Of a stretch of 64,000 nt of DNA, positions 52,787-61,458 are shown one piece after another. Position numbers and translations under genes: made by a program. The notes under the pieces are model-generated. The model was not told the origin of the DNA. It did not search any database and was given only the letters and a program-made list of their open reading frames with translations. The number at the start of each line of letters is the position of its first letter. Position 1 is the stretch's first letter. The DNA lies in NCBI GenBank assembly GCA_947564735.1, contig CANOEC010000020.1, forward strand, positions 1 to 64,000, written 5' to 3'. Source of the DNA: an uncultured Lachnospiraceae bacterium (GTDB taxonomy: Bacteria; Bacillota; Clostridia; Lachnospirales; Lachnospiraceae).

Positions 52787-53260
52787 TCATACTTTGTCTA
52801 CATCTGAATCTATCTTCTTCAAATTCATCGTTAAAAAACGACAATCGCTTTGAGAATCCCGAAAACCCATGTGTCGATATACCAAATATGCATCTTTATA
52901 ACAGACAGTACGGATAGACACTTCTGTAATCCCCCTTCTGCGTGCCTCATCACATACATATTCGATCAATACCCTACCAACGCCTTTATTTTGATAATCT
53001 GGCAAAACAGCCAAAAACTCAATGTATAATGAGCGACCACAAAACATATCCGGTGTTTCATACACTAATACAGCGCCGCAAACCGTATCATCTTCTTCCA
53101 CCACAAATGCGTTATTCTTATCAACAAAAAAGGACAAATACTCATTAAATCCTGTATAATATTTCGCAACTATACCTTCGCTATGCTCAAATGCCTTTTC
53201 GTAAAGCTGTACGATTTTATCGTAATCATCTTTTACTGCCAATCTTATCGAATATTTCAT
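52787..53260 (-). CDS. GNAT family N-acetyltransferase
   Basis: 157 residues, typical single GNAT domain. IEFLAVLPDYQNKGVGRVLI carries the acetyl-CoA pyrophosphate-binding loop (QNKGVG), and VYRHMGFRDSQSD is the usual ending. The ATG overlaps the TGA of the methylase gene by 4 bp, so the two are translated together. The substrate is unknown. Acetyltransferase genes beside restriction genes on mobile DNA can be resistance genes or toxins, but a toxin partner with an antitoxin is not seen here. Confidence 0.85.
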   Translation of the reverse strand: MKYSIRLAVKDDYDKIVQLYEKAFEHSEGIVAKYYTGFNEYLSFFVDKNNAFVVEEDDTVCGAVLVYETPDMFCGRSLYIEFLAVLPDYQNKGVGRVLIEYVCDEARRRGITEVSIRTVCYKDAYLVYRHMGFRDSQSDCRFLTMNLKKIDSDVDKV

Positions 53261-55140
53261 AATTTATCCTCATTCTTATAAATCATATCTAACATATAAG
53301 ACCCATCCTCATTCACGCGATAAATCTTATCCCCCGAATTATCTTTGCTCGGTTCCCGCATTGTCGCAAAGAAAATCGGATAATCCTCTTTTTTCGGACA
53401 CAACTCATCATCCCACTTTTGTACAAACAAAACTGAGGTTTTCGTTCCTGTATGCGGTTTAAAAACATTTCCATGTAACCCTACAACTGCAAGTATTCTG
53501 CATCTCTCTGCGATAAAATCCCGAATATATTTATCAGAAGCATTATTAAATCTTCCTTGCGGCAAGACAATCGCCATCCGTCCTCCATCTTTTAGAAATG
53601 ATAAATTCCTCTCTATAAACAAAATATCCCTTCCGACTTTAGACTGATATTTTCCCTTTGCATTTTTGCCCAACTCATATTTTGAAATAATGCGGCTTTC
53701 CTTAATATCTCCTGCAAACGGCGGATTTGCCATAAGGACATCAAACGTAAAATCCCTGTTTTGATTTTTGGTTTTTCGCATATTCTTAAGACTTCTCCAA
53801 CCGTCATAATAAATATCTTCCCATTCTTCGTCTTTTGTAAAATCATCCCACCTATCATAATCCAGCGTGTTCAGATGCATAACATTTGTTCTTCCATCGC
53901 CAGCTATCAAATTCAGCGTCCTGCCAACCCGCACCGCCTTTATATCAAAATCAATCGCAAATACATGATCCCTTACATAATCTTCGCACTCTGGTGGTTT
54001 CTTTTCTAGTGTAAAAAGATGGCTTTGAGGGATTCCTTTTTCTGTAAGAATGCTTTTCCATACATGAAAAATTGTATGTACAGGGAAACCGCAACTCCCT
54101 GCAGCGGTATCAATCATTTTTTCATTCTTTTTTGGATTGAGCATTTTTACACACATATCAATTACATATCTCGGCGTAAAATACTGTCCTTTCTCACCTT
54201 TTTGCGATTTACTCATTAAATATTCAAACGCATCATCCACAACATCAAGATTAGAATTGAACAATTTTACATCCTGCAAACTGGCTACACACACCGCCAA
54301 ATGAGAGGCTGTCAATGCAATTTTTTCATCATCATTAAATACACCTGCCCATTTTTTCTTTGCCTTGTTAAAAAGTTCCTGTATACTGCTTTTCAAATCT
54401 TCGTCCGTATCGCCATAATTACGAAACTCAAGCGTCCTCGACTTGTCCCTGCCGCTTTCCATTTCATCATAGAGCTTCGTAAATATCAGCTTAAATACTT
54501 CTTCAAATACATCAACACCAGCATTAGCAAGAACCTCATCTTCCATCTCCTCAATAAGACCTTTTAAAGATTTTTTCTCACTTACCAGCTTGTCCTTTGC
54601 AACCAAATCTCCAATTGTCCAACGTTCTGTCAAAATATCCTTTAATTTTTGATTTTCTTTCGGAATATTGGGTATGTCTTCAAAAAAATTCGGATCTTTT
54701 CTATGATAATAGGAAATCTGATCTCCATTTGTCCATACACCAATAATTGCACCTGTAGCGTTGCAATAGGATTTTAGCTGTTCCTTACCATCTTTTAACT
54801 TTGGTTTTTTTTATTCGACAATAATCTCCTCTGATGTAACATGAACCTTATTGAAAATATCAATATCCGCACGTTTCTTTTCACGCCCAAATGTAATCGC
54901 CCTTTCAAGCTCCATTCGCTCTATCGGATAACCATACTCATGTACCAGTTTATAGATATATAACTGCCTGACAATTTCTTCCGGTGTCAGTTTCACATCT
55001 TTATTTCTAACAAGGCATTTTATGTACACTTGATCATTTTTCTTCACAATATTTTGTTCAACAGCATCTATTGTGCTGTCACTAAATTGTGTCAGTTTGT
55101 ATTCAGACTTTTTAATAATTTCAGTTAAAATTTTACTCAT
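53257..55140 (-). pseudogene. HsdR N-terminal domain / N6-adenine methylase fusion, interrupted by an in-frame stop
   Basis: 627 sense codons in one frame with a TAA at 54811-54813. Before it (55140 on) is a type I HSDR_N domain: LTPEEIVRQLYIYKLVHEYG, RADIDIF and EEIIVE. Directly after it come KKPKLKDGKEQLKSYCNATG and IGVWTNGDQISYY, the rest of the same domain. Then the methylase domain: SAM site IDTAAGSCGFPVH, QYFTPRYVIDMCVK and the catalytic NPPF in VLMANPPFAGDI. The stop occupies the x of the nuclease motif E-x-K. Without read-through, a 109-residue piece and a methylase from an inner start (such as TTG 54633) would be made. No specificity subunit gene is nearby. Only a GNAT gene overlaps the end. 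Confidence 0.75.
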
Positions 55141-55237
55141 TTGTTCTTTTCTCCTTCAAATGCAATAACCACTTTTACAATAAAAGGCGTTCTATTTCTT
55201 TATCTGAAAACACTCCACTCATCTTCAGTAATTTTTT

Positions 55238-55578
55238 TCATTTTGATTTATTATAAATGCAATGTTTCGCCTCGTAATCGTAAATAACACTAATCATGAT
55301 TTTTAACTGTTTCTCTATTTCCGGCACAGTAGCTTGATTGTAAAAATCTATTCCAACATTGTATTTATAAAATCTTTATATTTATGCAGATATTCCTATA
55401 GCGTATTCCACATAAATATTTTATCTTTACTCTCAATTGCTTCTCTTGTTTTCTTGCTCTTCATTTGTGATTTTGCAGACACTTGGTGCGTCATATCAAC
55501 CACTTTAATGATTGTCTTAATATATTCCATTACCTTTTCATCATCTGTGTACTGTAAATTCTGATAATTATTTTCCAT
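55238..55578 (-). pseudogene. Decayed frame upstream of the methylase fusion
   Basis: A frame starting MENNYQNLQYTDDEKVMEYI gives 60 residues to a TAG, continues as EYLHKYKDFINTMLE to a second stop, and a neighbouring frame continues NQATVPEIEKQLKIMISVIY to a stop at 55238. Together these look like a helical protein of about 115 residues broken by a stop and a frameshift. I do not recognise the family. The flanks (55141-55237 and 55579-55734) show only AT-rich DNA, with a direct repeat of CAACACACTATTT-like sequence near 55700. Confidence 0.35.
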
Positions 55579-55734
55579 ACTGCTTTAATCTAAAATCTGA
55601 AAATTGCTTTAGCATCACTACTGTCACATAATAAAACTTTGTTTTCCAACTGTGCATTATCTACCACTTTCAAGCATTTTAACATATATTCTTTTTCAAC
55701 ACACTATTTACATTTTCAAACACACTATTTTCTT

Positions 55735-57603
55735 TTAAATCATTTTAAAATGTTTCAGAGCCTTCATTATTGCTGTCTCTTTCCCCATTGGACACTTTGG
55801 AATCTTTGCATCCTCTGATTTTGGTTTATTGTTATTCCCACGCTTTATTATCCCGCACTTCCGCTTTACCTGTGCAATATAAAGATTACTAACCTGCAAT
55901 CCCGTATGATCCAGTACATAACCTTTGATTTCTTCATAAGTGGCTTTGCTCTCCGCAGCCGTCAAATCAAGCTCGTCCATCGTGAGTTCCACCTCAATAT
56001 GTTGCTCGACATTAAGTTTGGACAATAAACATACCGTCTCAACATTCGCCGTCCAAGGAAACTGGTCAACCGCCACAGCCCTCTCCACCTCATATCCTCT
56101 CTCCAGAAAGACCTCCAAATCCCTCACAAGACTCGTCGGCTTACAGGAAATATAGAGAATATGCTCTACACCATAGCGGATGATTTTATCAAGCGCCTTA
56201 GGGTGAATGCCGTCGCGGGGCGGGTCTAAAATGATAATATCCGGTTTTTCTTCAATTTCGTCGAGCACCTTTAACACATCACCTGCAATAAATTCGCAGT
56301 TATGTAAACCATTCAGTTCCGTATTTCTCCGCGCCGCTTCCACTGCCTCTTCCACAATCTCCACACCGATTACTTTCTTTGCCACCGGCGCCATCAGCTG
56401 CGCAATCGTTCCCGTACCGCTATACAAATCATAGACAATCTTATTGTTCCCTATCTGGCTACTTTCAGAAACCTTTTCTGTTGTATCAGCTCCACTCCCC
56501 TCTTTTTCAGGCTCAAAATAATCCGCAATATAACTTCTTGCCGTCTCATAGAGCACCTCTGCTCCACGGCTGTTTGTCTGGAAGAAAGAAAACTGGGAGA
56601 TTTTGAACTTCAGTCCCAGCAACTCTTCATAGAAAAAATCCTGTCCATAAAGAATCCTCGTCTCGTCACTTTTTACCACATCTGCCACCGCATCATTCCT
56701 TGTATGCAGAATCCCGACAATTTTTCCCGCAAGCGGCAATGCAAGCAGACTATCTGTCATGCCGCTCAGAACCTCTTCTTCTTTCCTGTATCCCTTGTCA
56801 AAACCGCCTGCATGGATGCTCTCTTCCTCTGCACATAGCTTGTCCATCCCACACGCACACATGCTTTCTTCCTCTTTATCTATCTTGTCCGGTATCACTT
56901 CCGGCTTCTTCTCCCACCCGTCAGTCTGTGTGGTCGTCACAAGCGCAATCAATATTTCTCCCGTCACCGCCGCCTTACGCACAAGAAGATGGCGCAGATA
57001 GCCGGTATGGCGCAGCCTGTGATAGAAGTGGATATCCATCCCTTTTTCCTGCAAAGCTGCAAAATAATCCCTCACACATTTTAAAATGCTGCGATAATCT
57101 TCATCCACAATCTGACATTCCGTCACCGACACGATATCATAGAAGCCGCCTCGCTTATGCATTCCGAGTGTAAGCGGACCGTCCTTTCTCTCATCGCCGA
57201 AGGAAAACTCCATCTTATTGCGATATCCGTAGCAGACCGGACTTGCCTTGATGCCCTCAAACTGCCACGCTCCCTGCTGTTTTACGAGTACACCGTCAAG
57301 CAGTTTTTTTACCTGTTCTTCCTTAATCTGAAGCTGCTTTTCATAGGGCAGGGAAAGATATGTACAGCCGCCGCAAATTCCAAAATGCGGGCACGGACTG
57401 CCACACTCATCCGCCGACGGCGCAAGAACATCAAGAAGTCTTCCCTCAGCCTTTCCCTTTCGCACTTTATTAACACTGCAGCGCACCTGCTGCCCCGGCA
57501 GTGTATTTTTTACGACGCATACTCCGTCTTCCGTTTCCACAATCCCTTTATTGGGAAACTCCACGCGTCGCACGGTTCCTTCTACAATCTGACCTTTTTT
57601 CAT
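55735..57603 (-). CDS. rlmD: 23S rRNA (uracil-C5)-methyltransferase RlmD-like, with element-derived C-terminal extension
   Basis: 622 residues from ATG 57601-57603 (GGAG upstream; the longer reading from 57720 is rejected). TRAM domain at the N-terminus (KKGQIVEGTVRRVEFPNKGI), iron-sulfur cluster motif CGSPCPHFGICGGC, SAM site YDLYSGTGTIAQLM, ILDPPRDG, and the catalytic Cys in YISCKPTSLVRDL. The native enzyme should end shortly after NVETVCLLS. Here 94 extra residues follow (HIEVELTMDELDLTAAESKA ... KALKHFKMI), encoded by DNA beyond the presumed attachment site. A second oddity is an acidic insert with Cys near residues 260-300 (EEESMCACGMDKLCAEEES). It methylates U residues in 23S rRNA. Confidence 0.85.
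   Translation of the reverse strand: MKKGQIVEGTVRRVEFPNKGIVETEDGVCVVKNTLPGQQVRCSVNKVRKGKAEGRLLDVLAPSADECGSPCPHFGICGGCTYLSLPYEKQLQIKEEQVKKLLDGVLVKQQGAWQFEGIKASPVCYGYRNKMEFSFGDERKDGPLTLGMHKRGGFYDIVSVTECQIVDEDYRSILKCVRDYFAALQEKGMDIHFYHRLRHTGYLRHLLVRKAAVTGEILIALVTTTQTDGWEKKPEVIPDKIDKEEESMCACGMDKLCAEEESIHAGGFDKGYRKEEEVLSGMTDSLLALPLAGKIVGILHTRNDAVADVVKSDETRILYGQDFFYEELLGLKFKISQFSFFQTNSRGAEVLYETARSYIADYFEPEKEGSGADTTEKVSESSQIGNNKIVYDLYSGTGTIAQLMAPVAKKVIGVEIVEEAVEAARRNTELNGLHNCEFIAGDVLKVLDEIEEKPDIIILDPPRDGIHPKALDKIIRYGVEHILYISCKPTSLVRDLEVFLERGYEVERAVAVDQFPWTANVETVCLLSKLNVEQHIEVELTMDELDLTAAESKATYEEIKGYVLDHTGLQVSNLYIAQVKRKCGIIKRGNNNKPKSEDAKIPKCPMGKETAIMKALKHFKMI
56029..56046. other. Candidate attachment site inside rlmD
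   Basis: Minus-strand AATGTTGAGACGGTATGT, encoding NVETVC of RlmD. It is the partner of the site at 48.05 kb. Sequence to the left (lower coordinates) would be element DNA, to the right the original rlmD. Confidence 0.6.
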
Positions 57604-57761
57604 TCTGAAACTCCGTATCCATTTGTTATTTTTTAAAATGATAGCGCAAACCCTGCCTCTGCCTATCCCAGCTTCGCCAGATAACTGCCCCGGTCTCCAA
57701 AAAACAGCAGCCAATGGCAAGACGACTCACGCCTCCTGTCACACATAATATGAGCGTACAC

Positions 57762-57836
57762 AAGAAAATTTGCTTCGCAAATTATCTTGGGAATAACCTT
57801 CGGTTCTTCTGCTCTTTGGCACAATTTCCTATTACA
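57762..57836. repeat. Double-hairpin repeat, type A copy 3
   Basis: Hairpin 1 AATTTGC ttc GCAAATT, hairpin 2 GAATAACC ttc GGTTCTTC, then CTCTTTGGCACAATTTCC and TATTACA. It lies in the 385-bp gap between the gene at 57989 and rlmD, next to a terminator. The rest of the gap shows nothing else. Confidence 0.8.
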
Positions 57837-57840
57837 GTAC

Positions 57841-57870
57841 AAAAGCGGGATGCTTGACAACACCCCGCTT
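57841..57870 (-). terminator. Terminator after the acidic-tail membrane protein gene
   Basis: AAGCGGG and CCCGCTT with a 14-base loop; on the minus strand it is followed by TTTTG. It lies about 120 bases after the stop at 57989 and isolates rlmD from the genes upstream. Confidence 0.7.
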
Positions 57871-57988
57871 ATAGTTTACATAATATTTCTGCATTACGCA
57901 ACCTATACAAAGTATCCCATATACCATACACTCTTGCTATCATAGTCTCTCAGGATACCCCACACGCAACTCTCCGTCATACAGACAT

Positions 57989-58273
57989 TTACTCGTTAAT
58001 CTTAATAGACTCTTCCTCTTCTTCATCCTCAAAGAAGTCATCATCAAAATCGTCATCAAAGTCATCATCAAAATCTTCCAGATAATCCGGGGTCAGATAA
58101 CGGTATACTGCATAAGCAATCGCCGCAACTGCTGCTACAGCGCCGATGATTGCCAATACCCACAGAAGTGTATTGCACTTCTTCTCCTCTTCTTTCTTTC
58201 TTCCGAGTATCTCACTCACTCCGGCATTCTCCAGTATGTCGTCCAATTTATTTATAATCTCTCTCTTGCTCAT
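57989..58273 (-). CDS. Small single-pass membrane protein with acidic tail
   Basis: 94 residues from ATG 58271-58273 with GGGAGG 8 bases upstream; an ATG twelve codons earlier lacks this. N-terminal helix (MSKREIINKLDDILENAGVS), basic KKEEEKK, one membrane helix (LLWVLAIIGAVAAVAAIAYAVYRYL reduced: LLWVLAIIGAVAAVAAIAYA), then a tail with repeated DDDF and EEEE. Known only as an uncharacterised protein in Lachnospiraceae, as far as I recall. It stands alone between pcrA-linked genes and rlmD. Confidence 0.75.
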   Translation of the reverse strand: MSKREIINKLDDILENAGVSEILGRKKEEEKKCNTLLWVLAIIGAVAAVAAIAYAVYRYLTPDYLEDFDDDFDDDFDDDFFEDEEEEESIKINE

Positions 58274-58356
58274 GGCAAAAACCTCCCTTTCATCTACTTT
58301 TGTTTCCATAAATAAACCATCATTATTTATAATATACCACTTCTTTGTTCTTTTTA

Positions 58357-58881
58357 CTATAATATTTTTATAAAAAATTCTGTTCCCGATTCCATTTCGT
58401 CCGGATAGACTATCACCAGTTTTTGTTTGAGAAAAGGATTCAGCGCTTCCTTCAGCCGTGCCGCATCCGTCGTCTCATGAAACCGATCCCTGTCATGTAC
58501 AACCGCCAGAATCAATTTGCTTCTGGCGTGAAATTTCTTAAGATATTCCATCAGTTGTTCCGTGGATTTGGCAATTTCTGTATTCTCCGCCTCATAACCG
58601 TCAAAAAACGTCCCCATCAGGATGTGGGCGGATGCCACAGTCTGCGTAACGATTTCGCTGCCCCACATGACCATATTCAGACGAATATTGCGGAAAATGT
58701 CACTCTGCTTCTTGCAGGACTCCATGATATCCGCACACAGTATCTTTACGGTTTCCCTGTCATACGCCCGGTCAACCACCATTGTCATCTCCAGTATACC
58801 GCCTCTGTAGTTGCCCGGCACATGAAGCACGCGTTCAATCTGATTATGAAGCTGAAGATTTCTGACCGGCGTCAGAGACAT
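58357..58881 (-). CDS. Uncharacterised protein downstream of pcrA
   Basis: 174 residues, with GGAGAG before the ATG. The pattern GGILEMTMVVDRAYDRETVK, NIRLNMVMWGSEIVTQTVAS and KLILAVVHDRDRF suggests an alternating alpha/beta fold, vaguely like a von Willebrand A domain but without a clear metal site. No signal peptide or membrane helix. It lies 55 bp after the pcrA stop in the same direction and is probably co-transcribed. Function unknown. Confidence 0.7.
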   Translation of the reverse strand: MSLTPVRNLQLHNQIERVLHVPGNYRGGILEMTMVVDRAYDRETVKILCADIMESCKKQSDIFRNIRLNMVMWGSEIVTQTVASAHILMGTFFDGYEAENTEIAKSTEQLMEYLKKFHARSKLILAVVHDRDRFHETTDAARLKEALNPFLKQKLVIVYPDEMESGTEFFIKIL

Positions 58882-58936
58882 TGCATTCTCTCCTTCCGTT
58901 TTACTTTCTATTGTGGTTTGCTTTTCCCAAAACGGG

Positions 58937-61387
58937 TTATACTTTTTTCAACTTGGCAAAGCCTGCATACATAATTTTCTGTCCTGCTTCATCAAATACC
59001 ACCGTCACTTGGGAGTCACGCGGTCCCGGTTCTATTTTAAGCACCGTACCCTCCCCGTAGCGCATATGGCGCACCCTGTCGCCCTCGCCATATTCCAGCG
59101 ACTTACTTCCTGCAGGCTCCAAGGACACCGCGCCGATGCCCTGCGTGGCTCTTGTGATGTAGGGCTGATTCTCTATCGCTGTGCGCTTTGGACGAACCAC
59201 CGCCTTCGGTCTCCCCTGCACCGCTGTAACAGGCTTCGGTTTTCCCTGCACCACTGTAACGGACTTCGGTTTGTCAAATACGGTATCCGGAATCCGCCTG
59301 TAAGAAGCTTCCCGAACCGGTGTCTGTGCCTGTCGCAAGGTTCTCTCCCCGTAGGACTCATGTTCTGCCGCTCCCACTCCGAAAGGTTTTGCCTTAAAAA
59401 ATCCCCTCTCGCTGGATGTTTCATCATATTCTATATCATCCCTGCGTTTCGGCGCAGGTAATTTATCATCCATCAGTTCCGGCGGAATCTCCTTGATAAA
59501 GCGGCTGACCGGATTGTACTGGGTCTCCCCCCGTATCATCCTCTGTCTTGCATAGGTAATCGTCAAGTCATCTTTTGCCCTCGTGATACCCACATAAGCA
59601 AGCCGCCGCTCCTCCTCAATCTCCATCGGGTCGTCGGACATAATCGTCATATAGCTTGGAAAAATACCGTCTTCCAGTCCTGACAGATAGACATGGGGAA
59701 ACTCCAGTCCTTTTGCCGAATGAAGCGTCATAAGAAGCACTCTGTTGTCCCCGTCATCGACACGGTCAATATCGGCAACCAACGCCACTTCTTCCAAAAA
59801 TTCACTCAAGGTCGGTTCGTCATGGGTCTCCTCATAAGCTGCCACTTTACTAATCAGTTCGTCGATATTTTCAATACGGTCCGCCGCATCTTCCTCGTTG
59901 GATTCCTCTAATTCCTTCACATAGCCGGTCGTCTCCAGAATATCTTTTACCAGCTCAGACAGGCTGTAAAATTCCTGCTTACTGCGGAAGGTTTGTATCA
60001 AAGTGACAAAGGGCTGCAGCTTGGACGCACTCCGTCCGATTGTCATAATCTGATCCGCCTCTCTCAAGGCATCGTAGAAGCTGATTTGTCTGCTGTCCGC
60101 ATACTCCTGCACGCGCACAATGGTCGTCATGCCGATTCCACGTTTGGGAACATTGATAATACGCTTGACTGCCACATCGTCCCGCCCGTTATCAATCGTC
60201 TTAAGATACGCCAGAATATCCTTGATTTCTCTTCTGGCATAAAAGTTCGTACCGCCAATCACATCGTACGGTACGCCCTCCATAATAAAACGCTCTTCCA
60301 GCAGACGCGCCTGCGCATTGGTGCGGTACAGCACCGCGCAGTCTCCATAGTTTACTTTCCCGTCACGGTTCTTCTTCGCCACATCGCCCGCGATATATTC
60401 CGCTTCCTCATAGGCGGTGTCGAACTGCCTTAAATGAATCCTGCTTCCGTCCTTCTTCTCCGTCCAAAGCGCCTTATCCTTACGTCCTCTGTTATTCTGA
60501 ATCACCGCGTTGGCGGCATCCAGAACATTCTGCGTGGAACGATAATTCTGTTCCAGCTTGATAACGCACGCCTCGGGATAAACTTTCTCAAAATCAAGGA
60601 TATTGCGGATATTTGCACCGCGGAACTTATAGATGGACTGGTCATCGTCACCTACCACGCAAAGGTTCCGGTACTTATCCGCCAACAGTCTGATGAGTTC
60701 AAACTGCGCCGTATTCGTATCCTGATACTCGTCTACCATAATATAGCGGAAACGCTCCTGATAATTGTTCAAAACCTGAGCGTCCGCCTTAAAAAGCTCC
60801 ACGGTCTTCATGATCAGATCGTCAAAATCAAGCGCATTGTTCTTGTGCAGAACCGCCTGATATTCCTTATATGCCTTGGCAATCCTGCCTCCCTGAAAAT
60901 CAAACCCATTCTGCATCTCATACTGCAAAGGGTCAATCAGTTCATCTTTGGCGGAAGATATCGCGCTCATAATCGTGCGTTCTTTTAAGGTTTTCATATC
61001 AATCTGCAGTTTCTTGCAGATTTCTTTCATGACGCCCTTCTGGTCGTCCGTATCATAGATTGTGAAATTGTTATCATATCCGATCCGGTCTATATACCTG
61101 CGCAGTATTCTGACACAGGTAGAATGGAACGTGGATACCCATATCTGCTCGGAGCCAAATCCTACAATCTGGTCCACACGTTCCCTCATCTCCCCAGCTG
61201 CTTTGTTTGTGAAGGTAATCGCCATAATCTGGTAAGGATTGACGCCCTCCTGCTCAATCAGATACGCAACTCTGTGGGTGAGTACCCTCGTCTTACCCGA
61301 ACCTGCGCCTGCCAGAATGAGCACGGGACCTTTCGTCTGCATGACAGCCTGTTTCTGTTTGTCGTTTAAAGTGTCATATATACTCAT
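58937..61387 (-). CDS. pcrA: ATP-dependent DNA helicase PcrA (UvrD/Rep family)
   Basis: 816 residues. SF1A helicase motifs in order: NDKQKQAVMQ (Q motif), LILAGAGSGKTRVL (I), ITFTNKAAGEMRER (Ia), VDEYQDTNTAQFELI (II), VGDDDQSIYKFRGA (III), LEQNYRST (IV), LMTLHSAKGLEFPHVYLSGL (V) and EERRLAYVGITRAK (VI). After a linker with repeated VTVVQGKPKPVTAVQGRPKA-type segments comes the C-terminal tudor-like domain (GDRVRHMRYGEGTVLKIEPG) that binds RNA polymerase. It works in repair, replication restart and transcription-coupled processes. Confidence 0.97.
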   Translation of the reverse strand: MSIYDTLNDKQKQAVMQTKGPVLILAGAGSGKTRVLTHRVAYLIEQEGVNPYQIMAITFTNKAAGEMRERVDQIVGFGSEQIWVSTFHSTCVRILRRYIDRIGYDNNFTIYDTDDQKGVMKEICKKLQIDMKTLKERTIMSAISSAKDELIDPLQYEMQNGFDFQGGRIAKAYKEYQAVLHKNNALDFDDLIMKTVELFKADAQVLNNYQERFRYIMVDEYQDTNTAQFELIRLLADKYRNLCVVGDDDQSIYKFRGANIRNILDFEKVYPEACVIKLEQNYRSTQNVLDAANAVIQNNRGRKDKALWTEKKDGSRIHLRQFDTAYEEAEYIAGDVAKKNRDGKVNYGDCAVLYRTNAQARLLEERFIMEGVPYDVIGGTNFYARREIKDILAYLKTIDNGRDDVAVKRIINVPKRGIGMTTIVRVQEYADSRQISFYDALREADQIMTIGRSASKLQPFVTLIQTFRSKQEFYSLSELVKDILETTGYVKELEESNEEDAADRIENIDELISKVAAYEETHDEPTLSEFLEEVALVADIDRVDDGDNRVLLMTLHSAKGLEFPHVYLSGLEDGIFPSYMTIMSDDPMEIEEERRLAYVGITRAKDDLTITYARQRMIRGETQYNPVSRFIKEIPPELMDDKLPAPKRRDDIEYDETSSERGFFKAKPFGVGAAEHESYGERTLRQAQTPVREASYRRIPDTVFDKPKSVTVVQGKPKPVTAVQGRPKAVVRPKRTAIENQPYITRATQGIGAVSLEPAGSKSLEYGEGDRVRHMRYGEGTVLKIEPGPRDSQVTVVFDEAGQKIMYAGFAKLKKV

Positions 61388-61458
61388 TGTTATGTTCTAA
61401 TCCTCATTACTGAGCAGCTTGTGAAAAATCAGCACCTCAGTGTAATTTCTCACCCTTT

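Larger units (their letters stand above)
48045..56045. mobile_element. Integrated element of about 8 kb in the 3' end of rlmD
   Basis: Bounded by two similar VETVCLLS-coding sites, one at the 3' end of the serine recombinase gene (48.05 kb) and one inside rlmD (56.03 kb). Both are on the minus strand in the same orientation, as expected for attL and attR. Contents: recombinase, YhcG-type nuclease with a small upstream gene, about 1 kb without genes, two GNAT acetyltransferases, a broken restriction-methylase fusion and a decayed frame. There are no conjugation or replication genes, so it may be a small mobilisable element or the remnant of a larger one. Gene content differs clearly from the flanks, with lower GC. 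Confidence 0.65.

Noticed and set aside
57663-57863. Possible 66-residue gene upstream of rlmD
   Set aside because: It is a translation of the type A repeat and shows no ribosome binding site or protein character beyond that repeat.
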